Of a DNA stretch of 64,000 nucleotides, positions 9,313 through 18,272 are shown piece by piece (positions within the stretch are counted from its first letter, which is position 1; each line of letters starts with the position of its first letter). A program made the translations under genes and the position numbers. The notes under the pieces were generated by a model. That model did not search any database. It saw only the letters and a program-made list of their open reading frames with translations, and had not been told where the DNA came from. The DNA is from Thalassovita litoralis. GTDB lineage: Bacteria > Pseudomonadota > Alphaproteobacteria > Rhodobacterales > Rhodobacteraceae. The stretch covers positions 1-64,000 of the forward strand of contig NZ_FXTO01000004.1 in the NCBI RefSeq assembly GCF_900182725.1, written 5' to 3'.

Positions 9313-9609
9313 ATGCCTGACGTCACCATTGTTTATTGGCGGGACATTCCGGCCCAAGTGATCGTAGGCAAGGGCCGCCGCGGCGCAAAAAAGCCGCTGT
9401 CGGAGCGGTTTGAACAGGCGATTGACCGGGCCGCCATGAAGGTGGGCGCGTCGGACACCGATGCGTATCTGGCTGAATGGCGCAAGGCTGCCCCTTATCC
9501 GGTCGAGGGTGAACCCTCGGACATTGTCGTGGCCGAGGCCGAAAGGCTGGAAGCTGAATATGATCAACAGCGCCTGAAGGCGCTGATCGCCAATGACGGA
9601 TGGGCATGA
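9313..9609 (+). CDS. Virulence-factor-family small protein
   Basis: 98 residues from the ATG at 9313. It begins PDVTIVYWRDIPAQVIVGKGRRGAK, the signature of a small family labelled 'virulence factor' (Pfam PF13769, from memory) that in Rhodobacterales sits beside folate C1 genes. Its biochemical role is not known. It ends 26 bp before the chosen start of the MTHFR-like gene, suggesting one operon. The ribosome site is weak. Confidence 0.75.
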   Translation: MPDVTIVYWRDIPAQVIVGKGRRGAKKPLSERFEQAIDRAAMKVGASDTDAYLAEWRKAAPYPVEGEPSDIVVAEAERLEAEYDQQRLKALIANDGWA

Positions 9610-9635
9610 CCCCCGCTGCGCTATGGGAGGCCGTG

Positions 9636-10562
9636 ATGGCTTTGCTGAATTTCAGGAAACGCGTCGATCAGGTGAAAACCGTTGATCCGCAGGTCGAAGC
9701 CTTTTTGCAAGGCTATTCCATCGAGGTGATGCCGCGCACCGCTGAAAAGGTTGAAAATTTCCGCGATTTGCTGCCCGCAGGCACCCGCGTTTATATCGCC
9801 CATATCGACGGCACCCCGATCGAAGACATGGTGGCGACAGCCGCCCGGCTGACCGACGACGGGTTCAATGTGATGCCGCATTTCCCGGCGCGGATCATCA
9901 AGGATGCCGCCATGCTGGAGGATTGGATCACCCGCTATCAGCATGATGCCGGGGTCAAGCAGGCATTGCTGCTGGCCGGTGGCGTGGCCAACCCGGTCGG
10001 AGAGTTCCATTCGTCGATGCAACTGCTGGAAACCGGGCTGTTCGACAAGGCGGGCTTTACCAATCTGCACGTCGCGGGCCACCCCGAGGGCAACAAAGAC
10101 ATCGACCCCGATGGCAGCGACAAAATGGTGATGGAGGCGCTGCGCTGGAAGCAGGCGTTTAACGACCGCACCGATGCAGACATTGCGCTGGCCACCCAGT
10201 TTTGTTTCGACGCCAAGCCGATCATCGACTGGGCCAACCGCCTGACCGCCGAAGGTATCACCCTGCCGATCCATATCGGGATCGCAGGTCCGGCCAAGCT
10301 GCAAACGCTGATCAAGTTTGCCATTGCCTGCGGGGTCGGCCCGTCGCTGAAAGTGTTGCAGAAACGCGCGATGGATGTCAGCAAGCTGCTGCTGCCGTAT
10401 GAACCGACTGACGTGATTGCGGAACTGGCGGCGCACAAGGCGGCCAACCCCGATTTCAACATCACCAACGTCCACTTCTTCCCGCTGGGCGGCATCAAGA
10501 CGAATGCGCAATGGGCCATTGATAATGGCGGCGCGTCTGCCCGCCCGGCGAATGCTGACTGA
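9636..10562 (+). CDS. Methylenetetrahydrofolate reductase-like protein
   Basis: 308 residues from the ATG at 9636, chosen for GGGAGG 5 nt upstream; in-frame starts at 9600 and 9606 are possible. The TIM-barrel fold shows family features (HIDGTPIEDM, HFPARII, HVAGHPEGNKDID). It likely reduces 5,10-methylene-THF to 5-methyl-THF using FAD. The C-terminal part (NVHFFPLGGIKTNAQWAI) is typical of the roseobacter type. The neighbouring methyltransferase would use the product. Confidence 0.87.
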   Translation: MALLNFRKRVDQVKTVDPQVEAFLQGYSIEVMPRTAEKVENFRDLLPAGTRVYIAHIDGTPIEDMVATAARLTDDGFNVMPHFPARIIKDAAMLEDWITRYQHDAGVKQALLLAGGVANPVGEFHSSMQLLETGLFDKAGFTNLHVAGHPEGNKDIDPDGSDKMVMEALRWKQAFNDRTDADIALATQFCFDAKPIIDWANRLTAEGITLPIHIGIAGPAKLQTLIKFAIACGVGPSLKVLQKRAMDVSKLLLPYEPTDVIAELAAHKAANPDFNITNVHFFPLGGIKTNAQWAIDNGGASARPANAD

Positions 10563-10671
10563 GTGATGAAGATGCTGCGTGGCCATAGCTGTTCCGTCGT
10601 TGTGACGTTTGGTGAATTGGCCGCGCGGCGTTATGATGCTCCTGTTCTTTATCGAGTTTCAGGAGAAAATC

Positions 10672-11100
10672 ATGACTTTCAGGCTGATCTTCGCCGTTCT
10701 GGCGCTTGTTGCCCTGCCTTCGGTTTCGATGGGGCAATCCCAGCAGACCTATCCGGTGCCCAATCTGGCCGGGGTCTGGCGCTGTGTGTCCAATTCGCCG
10801 GTTGTGTCGATAGATCTGTATCTTCAGGTCTATCCGAACCAGCAGCTTCAGGGGCAGGGCAGCATCGTCTATGCTGGCACCGGGCGCATTTACAACGTGC
10901 AAGGCGGCGGGGCGTGGTCTGTTTCGCCCCCCGATCCACAAGAAACGCAGTGGCTGATCCGGTTTCAGCTTATGCCGCAAAATCACGCCGTGTTCTCGAT
11001 CTTCGCGCGTCCCACGGGCGATCCGAACGGGCTGTACAATATGTTCTATCACCCTCAGACCGGCGAAACCGTGGAAACAAGCTGCGCCCGCATAGGCTGA
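10672..11100 (+). CDS. Secreted hypothetical protein
   Basis: 142 residues from the ATG at 10672, with AGGAG 6 nt upstream. The N-terminus is a clear signal peptide (TFRLIFAVLALVALPSVSMG, cleavage about residue 22). The mature part has WRC and a late cysteine (ETSCARIG), possibly a disulfide pair, and looks like a small beta-rich periplasmic protein. Function unknown. It splits the two folate genes and may be an insertion into the module. Confidence 0.7.
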   Translation: MTFRLIFAVLALVALPSVSMGQSQQTYPVPNLAGVWRCVSNSPVVSIDLYLQVYPNQQLQGQGSIVYAGTGRIYNVQGGGAWSVSPPDPQETQWLIRFQLMPQNHAVFSIFARPTGDPNGLYNMFYHPQTGETVETSCARIG

Positions 11101-11177
11101 GACTGTCTTAAATTCGGTCCTGACCCCGCCGTTGCCGCGAGCGGGAGGGCCTGTTGCATCCACAAAAAGGATAAGAA

Positions 11178-12251
11178 ATGACCCGCACTATCGTTGAATC
11201 CAAAACGAAAACCGCAATCATCGGATTTGATCAGCCGTTCTGTGTGATCGGCGAGCGGATCAACCCCACGGGCCGCAAGAAGCTGGCGGCCGAGCTGGAA
11301 ATGGACGATTTCACCACCGTCGAAGCGGATGCCGTGGCGCAGGTGTTGGCCGGGGCGACGGTATTGGACATCAATTCCGGTGCTGTGTTTTCCAATAAAA
11401 TGGCCGAAGACCCGCGCTATGCCGACAATAACTTTGTGGAGCCTGCGCTGATGAAGGCGCTGATCGAACGGGTTCAGGCGATTGTGGACGTGCCGTTGTG
11501 CATTGACAGCTCTGTTCCCGGTGCGCTGGAAGAAGGGCTGAAAGCCGCCGAGGGCCGCCCGCTGCTGAATTCCGTCACGGGCGAGGAAGAGCGGCTGGAT
11601 CTGGTTCTGCCGCTGGTCAAGAAATACAACGTGCCGGTTGTGGCGATCTCTAATGACGATACCGGCATTTCAGAAGACCCCGATGTGCGTTTTGCCGTGG
11701 CCAAGAAGATCGTGGAACGCGCCGCCGATTTCGGCATTCCGGCGCATGACATCGTGGTGGACCCGCTGGTGATGCCGATTGGGGCGATGGCAACCGCCGG
11801 GCAACAGGTGTTCGCGTTGGTGCGCCGCCTGCGCGAAGAGCTGGGCGTGAACACCACCTGCGGCGCGTCGAACATTTCGTTCGGACTGCCCAACCGGCAT
11901 GGGATCAACAACGCGTTCCTGCCGATGGCGATGGGTGCGGGGATGACCAGCGCCATCATGAACCCGGTGGCGCTGCCGGTGACGCAAAAAGCGATTGCCG
12001 AAAAGAAAGCGGCGGTGGAAGCGGCGGGCATTATTCTGCCTGCGGAAATTGACGACGAAACGTTTGTCACCCTGTTCGGGCTGGGCAGCACCAAACCGCG
12101 CCCCGGCAAGGAAATGGAAGCCATTCGCGCCGCCAACCTGCTGACCAACAACGACCCGCATGGCGGCGAATGGATCAGGTTCAACAAAGCCCCCGATGCC
12201 GCTGGCGAAACTGGCGGGCGTCGTGGTGGCGGGCGTCGTCGTCGCGGTTGA
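11178..12251 (+). CDS. Methyltetrahydrofolate:corrinoid methyltransferase
   Basis: 357 residues. Pterin-binding domain: CVIGERINPTGRKKLA near the N-terminus, LDINSG, ISNDDTGI, and GASNISFGLPNR. This matches the methyl-THF-binding module of methionine synthase (MetH) or AcsE/MtvA-type proteins. It transfers the methyl group of methyl-THF to a corrinoid protein. In roseobacters methionine synthase is known to be split over separate proteins, and this would be the folate component (inference). The C-terminus is an odd glycine/arginine tail (GGRRGGGRRRRG). AAGGATAAGAA precedes the start. Confidence 0.85.
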   Translation: MTRTIVESKTKTAIIGFDQPFCVIGERINPTGRKKLAAELEMDDFTTVEADAVAQVLAGATVLDINSGAVFSNKMAEDPRYADNNFVEPALMKALIERVQAIVDVPLCIDSSVPGALEEGLKAAEGRPLLNSVTGEEERLDLVLPLVKKYNVPVVAISNDDTGISEDPDVRFAVAKKIVERAADFGIPAHDIVVDPLVMPIGAMATAGQQVFALVRRLREELGVNTTCGASNISFGLPNRHGINNAFLPMAMGAGMTSAIMNPVALPVTQKAIAEKKAAVEAAGIILPAEIDDETFVTLFGLGSTKPRPGKEMEAIRAANLLTNNDPHGGEWIRFNKAPDAAGETGGRRGGGRRRRG

Positions 12252-12274
12252 GGCTGATACCGATATGATATGCG

Positions 12275-12302
12275 AAGGCCCTGCATCTGCGGGGCCTTTT
12301 CC
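12275..12302 (+). terminator. Intrinsic terminator after the corrinoid methyltransferase
   Basis: AAGGCCC (12275-12281) pairs with GGGCCTT (12292-12298), followed by T-rich sequence. Confidence 0.75.
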
Positions 12303-12346
12303 TTTGCTCTGAAGGCGATAGGATGCGGGCAGATAAAGGGGAAACG

Positions 12347-13279
12347 ATGCTGGATCTTGTCGGGGATATTGGGGGAACCAATTGTCGGTTTGCGCTGATG
12401 CGGGGCGGCGTACTGGATCACAGCAGTCAGCGTAGTTATGCCAATGCCGATTTTCCGGCCCCGACGGACGCCGTGCAGCATTACCTGTCAGAGATGCGGG
12501 TGACAAAGCTGCGGCGTGCCTGTTTGGGGGTGGCTGGCCCGGTTCAACAGGGGCGGGCGCGATTGACGAATTATCCCTGGACGATTTCGGAAATGGACCT
12601 GGCCACCTGTTGCGGGGCGGCGGATGTGCGGTTGATGAATGATCTGCAAGCACAGGGCTATGCGCTGCATGATCTGGTGGGCGGTGTTTCAATCGTGGAT
12701 GCCGTTGCTCACCCCGCGCCGAATGCGACACGAATGCTGGTGGCTATTGGCACCGGGATGAATGTTGCCGTGGCGCATTCGCTGGACGGGCGTGTGTTTG
12801 TTCCGCCTTCGGAAAGCGGCCATATTGCGCTGCCGGTGCAGGATGAAACCGATCTGGCCTTTGCCCGTTTTGTGCAGGCAGAACTGGGGCATTGCCCGGT
12901 CGAGGCGGCATTATCCGGGGCCGGGTTGGCGCGGTTGTGGCGGTTCTTTGGCGGGCCGGATCAAGCCGAAGGTACCGATGTTATTGCGGCCTGCGGGGCA
13001 GGGGATAAAGCGGCGGAACAGGCGGTGCAGCGTCAGGTTTTGGTGCTGGCGCGGTATTGCGCCGATCTGGGGCTGGTGCATCTGCCCTTTGGCGGGATTT
13101 ACCTGTCTGGCAGTGTGGGGTGGGCGCTGGCCCCGTGGCTGGAAACTTTTGGCTTTGTCAGCGCATTTCAGCGACCGGGACCGTATCAACCACTGCACCG
13201 CGCCATGCCTGTATCTATCGCGCCACGGATAGAGCTGGGCTTGGCGGGCTGCGCGGCGTGGATTGCGCAGGCGTGTTAG
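12347..13279 (+). CDS. glk: Glucokinase
   Basis: 310 residues from the ATG at 12347, preceded by GGGGAAA; an in-frame ATG at 12323 would add 8 residues. It phosphorylates glucose with ATP. The ATP-binding loop LVGDIGGTN is at residues 4-12, the second phosphate motif is AIGTGMNVA, and ESGHIALP carries the glucose-binding residues. The last 4 bp overlap the convergent regulator. Confidence 0.92.
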   Translation: MLDLVGDIGGTNCRFALMRGGVLDHSSQRSYANADFPAPTDAVQHYLSEMRVTKLRRACLGVAGPVQQGRARLTNYPWTISEMDLATCCGAADVRLMNDLQAQGYALHDLVGGVSIVDAVAHPAPNATRMLVAIGTGMNVAVAHSLDGRVFVPPSESGHIALPVQDETDLAFARFVQAELGHCPVEAALSGAGLARLWRFFGGPDQAEGTDVIAACGAGDKAAEQAVQRQVLVLARYCADLGLVHLPFGGIYLSGSVGWALAPWLETFGFVSAFQRPGPYQPLHRAMPVSIAPRIELGLAGCAAWIAQAC

Positions 13280-13884
13280 ATCAGGTCCAGATCGCGGCCC
13301 AGCATTGCGGCATGGGTGCGGTTGCGGGCATCCAGTTTCCGGCTGAGCGTTTTGACATGCAGCTTTACCGTGACTTCCTGTAAATCCAGATCGCGGGCGA
13401 TTTCCTTGTTGGACTTACCGTCGCACAACCCACGCAGAACATCGCGTTCCCGCGGGGTCAAATGCGGCGCGTCGGGGTGGCTGGCGGTGCTTTCCAAAAA
13501 CTGACGCGGCGTATAGGTGTCGCCCGCCAGAATATGCCGCACGGCGCTGATCAGCGTTTCCGAGGCCATAGTCTTCGGCAAGAACCCCTTGGCCCCGGCC
13601 TCGAGTACGCGGCGGGCAATGTCAGGGGACGCGGTGCCGGAAATCATCGCAACCGGCATCGGGGCGTTCGCTTCGATCACGGCATTTAGCCCATCCGGCA
13701 GGTTCATCCCCGGCATGGTATAGTCCAGCAATACCAGATCAAACGGACCAAGCGCCGCGATCTTGGCCAAGGCACCGTTCAGATCAGGGCATTGGAACAG
13801 CTGGAAACCAGCCGTGTTTTGTAAATAGGACGCGATGGTTTCGCGCACCAGTTCATGGTCGTCTGCAATCAGGATGCGTGTCAT
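13276..13884 (-). CDS. LuxR/NarL-type response regulator
   Basis: 202 residues. The receiver domain (1-120) has D8/D9, phospho-acceptor D54 (VLLDYTMPG) and K in FLPKTM. A LuxR-type helix-turn-helix follows (about 140-197, LTPRERDVLRGLCDGKSNKEIA). It is transcribed away from the periplasmic protein and hybrid kinase at 14.07-17.15 kb, which lack a separate output regulator, so it is probably the final acceptor of that phosphorelay. Confidence 0.9.
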   Translation of the reverse strand: MTRILIADDHELVRETIASYLQNTAGFQLFQCPDLNGALAKIAALGPFDLVLLDYTMPGMNLPDGLNAVIEANAPMPVAMISGTASPDIARRVLEAGAKGFLPKTMASETLISAVRHILAGDTYTPRQFLESTASHPDAPHLTPRERDVLRGLCDGKSNKEIARDLDLQEVTVKLHVKTLSRKLDARNRTHAAMLGRDLDLI

Positions 13885-13967
13885 ATCATCTATGTATCGG
13901 GCGGCCGCGGGGGCGAAAACATGAAAAACAGAACGCGAAAAAAAACAGGCTGCGCGTCCGAGTGAAT

Positions 13968-13983
13968 TTAGACCACCTTAGAC
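13968..13983. promoter_or_regulatory. TTAGAC direct repeat in divergent promoter region
   Basis: TTAGAC occurs at 13968-13973 and 13978-13983, exactly one helical turn apart, with a near copy TATAGAC at 14002. The gap separates the response regulator gene from the kinase pair, so this is a candidate binding site for the LuxR-type regulator. No binding evidence is possible from sequence alone. Confidence 0.4.
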
Positions 13984-14068
13984 TATCCTAACGAATAGGG
14001 CTATAGACCTGTGTCATTTCCAGCGCCAATAGTTGTGTCAGGGATCAAAAATCGGTGTCGGGTTGGGA

Positions 14069-14590
14069 ATGCTGCGGTTTGTTTTACTTTGGTTGATGGC
14101 GGTTACGGTAAGTTTTAGCGGTATAACCGCTGCGACCGTGGAAACAGAGCCAAAGCCAGCGCCAACACAGCCCCCGGTTCTGAATGTGGTGTTTCTGGAT
14201 CAGAACGAAGCACAGACAGCCGACCGCGTTCTGACAATGGCGGATATTCAGGCGCTGCCAGCCGCAGAATTTACCACCACGACGATCTGGACCGAAGGCG
14301 AACAACAGTTTCGCGGTGTTTGGCTCAGTGATCTGATGACCTATCTGGAGGTCAGCGACGGCACGATCTTTTTCAGCGCCCTGAACGAATATATGATCGA
14401 AATTACATTGGCAGAGATGGTGCCGGGAGGGCCGATGCTGGCCTATGAATGGAACGGAATCCCCATGAGTCCACGCGATAAGGGGCCGCTTTGGATCGTC
14501 TTTCCGTATGATTCCGACCAGAAATTCCAATCCGAATCCGTTTATGCCCAAAGCATCTGGCAGTTGGACCGGATCGAGGTTTCCCGCTAA
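14069..14590 (+). CDS. Periplasmic molybdopterin-oxidoreductase-like domain protein
   Basis: 173 residues from the ATG at 14069 (a TTG at 14033 is also in frame). It has a signal peptide of about 25 residues, a short proline-rich linker, then a domain resembling the oxidoreductase molybdopterin-binding fold (FRGVWLSDLM, GPLWIVFPYD). The cofactor-ligating cysteine region is not evident, so it is probably a non-catalytic sensor relative. It lies 33 bp before the hybrid kinase and may be its periplasmic signal-binding partner. Confidence 0.7.
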   Translation: MLRFVLLWLMAVTVSFSGITAATVETEPKPAPTQPPVLNVVFLDQNEAQTADRVLTMADIQALPAAEFTTTTIWTEGEQQFRGVWLSDLMTYLEVSDGTIFFSALNEYMIEITLAEMVPGGPMLAYEWNGIPMSPRDKGPLWIVFPYDSDQKFQSESVYAQSIWQLDRIEVSR

Positions 14591-14623
14591 GCTTCCCAAG
14601 GGGAAGGAAGGGAACCGCACACC

Positions 14624-17152
14624 ATGCTGACACAGAAATTGGGCCGAATGCGGGTGCGCAGCGTGCAGACTGCAATTCTGGCGGTGTTTGGGGTGCTGTC
14701 CCTGTCCTTGCTGATCCCGTTGTGGGTGATCGTGACGGATCGGCTGAATGAAATGCAATCGGCCCGCCGGGACAATGTGATCTGGACCATCACCCAGCTT
14801 GAAGTGGAATATCTGGAGCTGGAAAAAGCGATTCTGGTGTTGGAACTGAACGGGCCAGAGATGCTGCCGGAACTGCATCGTCGGTTTAACGTCTTTTACA
14901 GCCGGGTGGGGACGTTGCGCCAAAGCCCGCTTTATCGCACTGCAATTACCGAGGCAGGCGAGGCCGCTAATCTGGAACTGTTGCAGGTGCGGCTGGAACG
15001 GCTTTTGCCCTTGATGGATGGCCATGATGCCGAACTGATGAGCCAGTTGGGGGTGTTTCGGGCGCAGGTGGCCGCGATGCGTACGCCGATTCAGAGGATC
15101 GTAAAAAACGGCAATTTCGTGCTGGTCACACGTATCGAGGAGGCCCGCAAAGAGACAGCGGTTTTGGTGCGACGGTTGGGGGTGGCATCGCTGGTGCTGT
15201 TTGGGTCGCTGTTCGGCGCGGCTGTGCTATATGCGCGCCTGTTCGCTGTCTACAAACGCCGGGCCAAAGAAAACCTGCAAACCTCATTGCGCCTGTCTAC
15301 GGTGATTTCTACCTCGCCTGATGCCATTATCGTTGCCGATAGTGCCGGGGGGATATTGGATTTCAACGATGCCGCAGAACGGTTGTTCGGGGTGGAACAC
15401 AGCCATGCCATAGGACAGCGCATAGCCGAATTGGTTCGCCCTGATACCGACGAAGCCGATGTCCTGCCAGAACGTGAGAAAAACTTTTTCCGACGGCGAA
15501 TGGCGGGGCAGCGGCAGGATGGCAGTACTGTGCCGCTGGAAGTGTCGCAGGGGTCAACCGCGTTCGAGCGGCGGCGGGTCTATGTCTATTTCCTGCGCGA
15601 TATTACGGAACGTCTGCAATCCGAGGCGGCCTTGCAGGCATCATTGGATAAGGCGCGGGCGGGGGAACGGGCCAAGGCGCATTTTCTGGCAGTGATGAGC
15701 CATGAAATGCGCACGCCGCTGAATGGTATTCTGGGGGTGGTGGATTTGATGCGTGACAGCGTTACCACTGAAAAGGACCGTCACTATCTGGCGCTATTGG
15801 AAAAATCCGGTCAGGTATTGTTGGAACATGTCAACGAAGTGCTGGACATCACGGCCATCGAAGCTCAGGGCATTACCCTGAACGTCGCGCCCTTCCATCT
15901 GGACCCGTTGCTGGAAGAACTGATAAGCACCTTTACCCCTGTGGCCAAGGCACGGGGGAACCGGCTGGAGCTGTCCTGTTCGCCAGAGGTTCTGGGGTAT
16001 TTTCAGGGCGATCTGATGCGGTTGCGCCAGATCATCGCCAATCTGCTGAGCAATGCGATCAAATTCACGGAAAACGGTCGGATTGATTTGGTCGTATCTG
16101 CCTGTCCCGTGAACGGGGGGCAAGAGATCGAAATTCAGGTGGCAGATACGGGCGTCGGCATTCCCGAAGAAAATCAGGCGTATGTTTTCGACGATTTTGT
16201 ACGCGTGGGGCGGGGGCGGGCGTCGCAGGTCGAAGGTACGGGGCTGGGGCTGGGGATCGTGCGCCGGATCGTCACTGCAATGGGCGGGCAAGTCGGTCTG
16301 GATAGTATCAAGGGCGAAGGCAGCCTGTTTTGGGTGCGGTTGGTCCTGCCCGAAGCGCAGGTGCAGGCGGTGGAAACGGTGATCGAAACGGATCAGAACA
16401 AAGACCTGCGCCCGATGGAAATTCTGATGGTCGAAGACAATCCGACCAATCGTTTCGTGTTGCGGGAAATGCTGGAACAGGACGGCCATTTCGTGACCGA
16501 AGCAGAGAATGGCAAGATCGGAGCAGAACTGGCGCAGGACCGGCATTTTGATACGATCCTGATGGACATCAATATGCCGGTTATGGGGGGCGTCGAAGCG
16601 ACGCGCCTGATCCGTGCCGGGGGGGCGTCTAAGGGCGTGCGCATTATTGCGCTGACAGCACATGTGTTGGATCAGGATACGCAGTTCTATCGCGAAGTGG
16701 GGATGAACGGGGTGGTGTCCAAACCGATCAGCCGCCGGAATATTCGCCGGGTTCTGGGCGGCAAGACGGCGCGCACCGAAGACGGACGCCGCAGCCGGAC
16801 ACTGGACCGGGTGGTGCTGTCGCAGCTTTGCAAGACCCTGCCGTCGGACCGGATGGCGCATACGATCTCGGGCGTGTTGACCGAAGGGGATGATTATATT
16901 GCCGCGCTCGAAGGGCGCTCTGCTTTGACGCAAGAAGAGGTGCTGGATATGACCCACACCTTTGCGGGGTCTTGCGCGATCATGGGCGCGACCCGGCTAC
17001 GTAATACGCTTGCACGGCTAGAGGAAACCCTGCGCCGACAGCAGGATGTGGACCTGAACCCGTGGATTGCCCCGCTACAAACGCTGTGGCGCGAAACACG
17101 GGCCGAGTTGGAGGATTTTACCGCAGAAATCAGGGGGAACCGAAAGGGGTGA
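14624..17152 (+). CDS. Hybrid sensor histidine kinase with PAS, receiver and Hpt domains
   Basis: 842 residues. Two membrane segments (about 17-38 and 184-205) bound a periplasmic helical domain. They are followed by PAS (about 220-335), HisKA with H360 (MSHEMRTPLNG), an ATPase with N-box (LLSNAIKFTE) and G boxes (DTGVGIP, GTGLGLGIV), a receiver with D648 (LMDINMPVMGG), and an Hpt domain with H778 (THTFAGSCAIMGA). This is a complete multistep phosphorelay, whose likely last acceptor is the divergent LuxR-type regulator. Confidence 0.92.
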   Translation: MLTQKLGRMRVRSVQTAILAVFGVLSLSLLIPLWVIVTDRLNEMQSARRDNVIWTITQLEVEYLELEKAILVLELNGPEMLPELHRRFNVFYSRVGTLRQSPLYRTAITEAGEAANLELLQVRLERLLPLMDGHDAELMSQLGVFRAQVAAMRTPIQRIVKNGNFVLVTRIEEARKETAVLVRRLGVASLVLFGSLFGAAVLYARLFAVYKRRAKENLQTSLRLSTVISTSPDAIIVADSAGGILDFNDAAERLFGVEHSHAIGQRIAELVRPDTDEADVLPEREKNFFRRRMAGQRQDGSTVPLEVSQGSTAFERRRVYVYFLRDITERLQSEAALQASLDKARAGERAKAHFLAVMSHEMRTPLNGILGVVDLMRDSVTTEKDRHYLALLEKSGQVLLEHVNEVLDITAIEAQGITLNVAPFHLDPLLEELISTFTPVAKARGNRLELSCSPEVLGYFQGDLMRLRQIIANLLSNAIKFTENGRIDLVVSACPVNGGQEIEIQVADTGVGIPEENQAYVFDDFVRVGRGRASQVEGTGLGLGIVRRIVTAMGGQVGLDSIKGEGSLFWVRLVLPEAQVQAVETVIETDQNKDLRPMEILMVEDNPTNRFVLREMLEQDGHFVTEAENGKIGAELAQDRHFDTILMDINMPVMGGVEATRLIRAGGASKGVRIIALTAHVLDQDTQFYREVGMNGVVSKPISRRNIRRVLGGKTARTEDGRRSRTLDRVVLSQLCKTLPSDRMAHTISGVLTEGDDYIAALEGRSALTQEEVLDMTHTFAGSCAIMGATRLRNTLARLEETLRRQQDVDLNPWIAPLQTLWRETRAELEDFTAEIRGNRKG

Positions 17153-17160
17153 TTGGCGGT

Positions 17161-17181
17161 GGTCCGGGATTGCCCCGGACC
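17161..17181. terminator. Hairpin between kinase and convergent CoA-transferase gene
   Basis: GGTCCGGG (17161-17168) pairs perfectly with CCCGGACC (17174-17181) around a 5-nt loop. No long T tract follows on either strand, so efficiency is uncertain. Confidence 0.5.
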
Positions 17182-17213
17182 TCCAGTGTTTATCGACTGA
17201 CATATCGTAGGTG

Positions 17214-18272
17214 TTATTCGCGGACCCCGTCGAAAGCAGCCGGGTAGGTTGGAATATCAAACGCCCCATGTTCATCGCAGCCTTGGCGAACCAATTGTCT
17301 GGCTTGCATTTGCGGGTCTGATAACAGCTCTTTGCCGCGCCACATCGGGGTAATGGGCAGGGTATGCTGATCCGCCAGTTCCGCCCAATATTCGCGCGGT
17401 TTGGTCAGGAACAGATCAGCCAACAAGCGGGCCAAGCCGGGTTTGTCCGCATCCCGCCCGGCGCGGGTGCGGTATGCCGGATCGCGCAGGGGGCTGTCCG
17501 CGGGCGTGGCGCAGTCGACGAAACCGGCCCAATATTTGTCCTCCAGCGTGGCGATACAGACATATCCGCTTCCGGCGCAGCGATATGGCGCACTGTCAGC
17601 CATCACCAGCCCAATCTGTTCTGGCGGGGCATCAGCATCATCGCGGGCCAGCAGCGACAGCAATACCGGGGCGGCGGTGGCCTCGAAGATCGAGGTGTCC
17701 ACAACACAGCCCTGTCCGGTTTTGTCTGCCTGCACCATTGCCGCAAGGATCGACAGTGCCGCGCTTTGGGCGCACAGCACATCGGCAAGGCGGATATTGG
17801 GCCGGGCAATCGGGTCGGACAATTCAGAGGGCAGCGAAAAATATCCCGCAACCCCCAGCACGGACATGTCATGTGCCGGGTGATCCCGATAGGGTCCCGT
17901 CGCGCCATAGCCGCTGATCGACGCAATCACCAACCCCGGATACTCGCGCCGCAGCCGCTCTGGGGTAAAGCCCAGCCGTGCCAGCACACCGGGGCGGAAC
18001 CCTTCGATCAGCGCATCCGCCCCGTCCAGTAAAGAGGCAAGCCGCGCTTGCCCCTGTGGTGTTTTCAGATCAACCCGTTCGATGGTTTTGCCCCGGTGCA
18101 GGATGCGGTGCAGGTCGGGTGACATACGCAGCACCGGATCGCCGTCTGGGGGTTCCAATCGGATGATTTCAGCCCCGAAACTGTGCAGCAACATCCCCGC
18201 ATAAGGGCCGGGCAGAAACAGCGACAGGTCGATGATCCGCTTGCCTGCTAACGGCTTGGGAAAGGCGGTCAT
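17214..18272 (-). CDS. CaiB/BaiF-family CoA-transferase
   Basis: 352 residues. Type III CoA-transferase/racemase fold: RIIDLSLFLPGPYAGMLL, FGAEIIRLEPPDGD, DLKTPQGQARL, and ISGYGATGPYRDHPAHDM. It would move CoA between acids or racemise an acyl-CoA. The start overlaps the acyl-CoA dehydrogenase stop by 4 bp (ATGA), giving the operon ligase, dehydrogenase, transferase. The substrate is unknown; alpha-methylacyl-CoA racemase-like or a CoA donor role are both possible. Confidence 0.87.
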   Translation of the reverse strand: MTAFPKPLAGKRIIDLSLFLPGPYAGMLLHSFGAEIIRLEPPDGDPVLRMSPDLHRILHRGKTIERVDLKTPQGQARLASLLDGADALIEGFRPGVLARLGFTPERLRREYPGLVIASISGYGATGPYRDHPAHDMSVLGVAGYFSLPSELSDPIARPNIRLADVLCAQSAALSILAAMVQADKTGQGCVVDTSIFEATAAPVLLSLLARDDADAPPEQIGLVMADSAPYRCAGSGYVCIATLEDKYWAGFVDCATPADSPLRDPAYRTRAGRDADKPGLARLLADLFLTKPREYWAELADQHTLPITPMWRGKELLSDPQMQARQLVRQGCDEHGAFDIPTYPAAFDGVRE

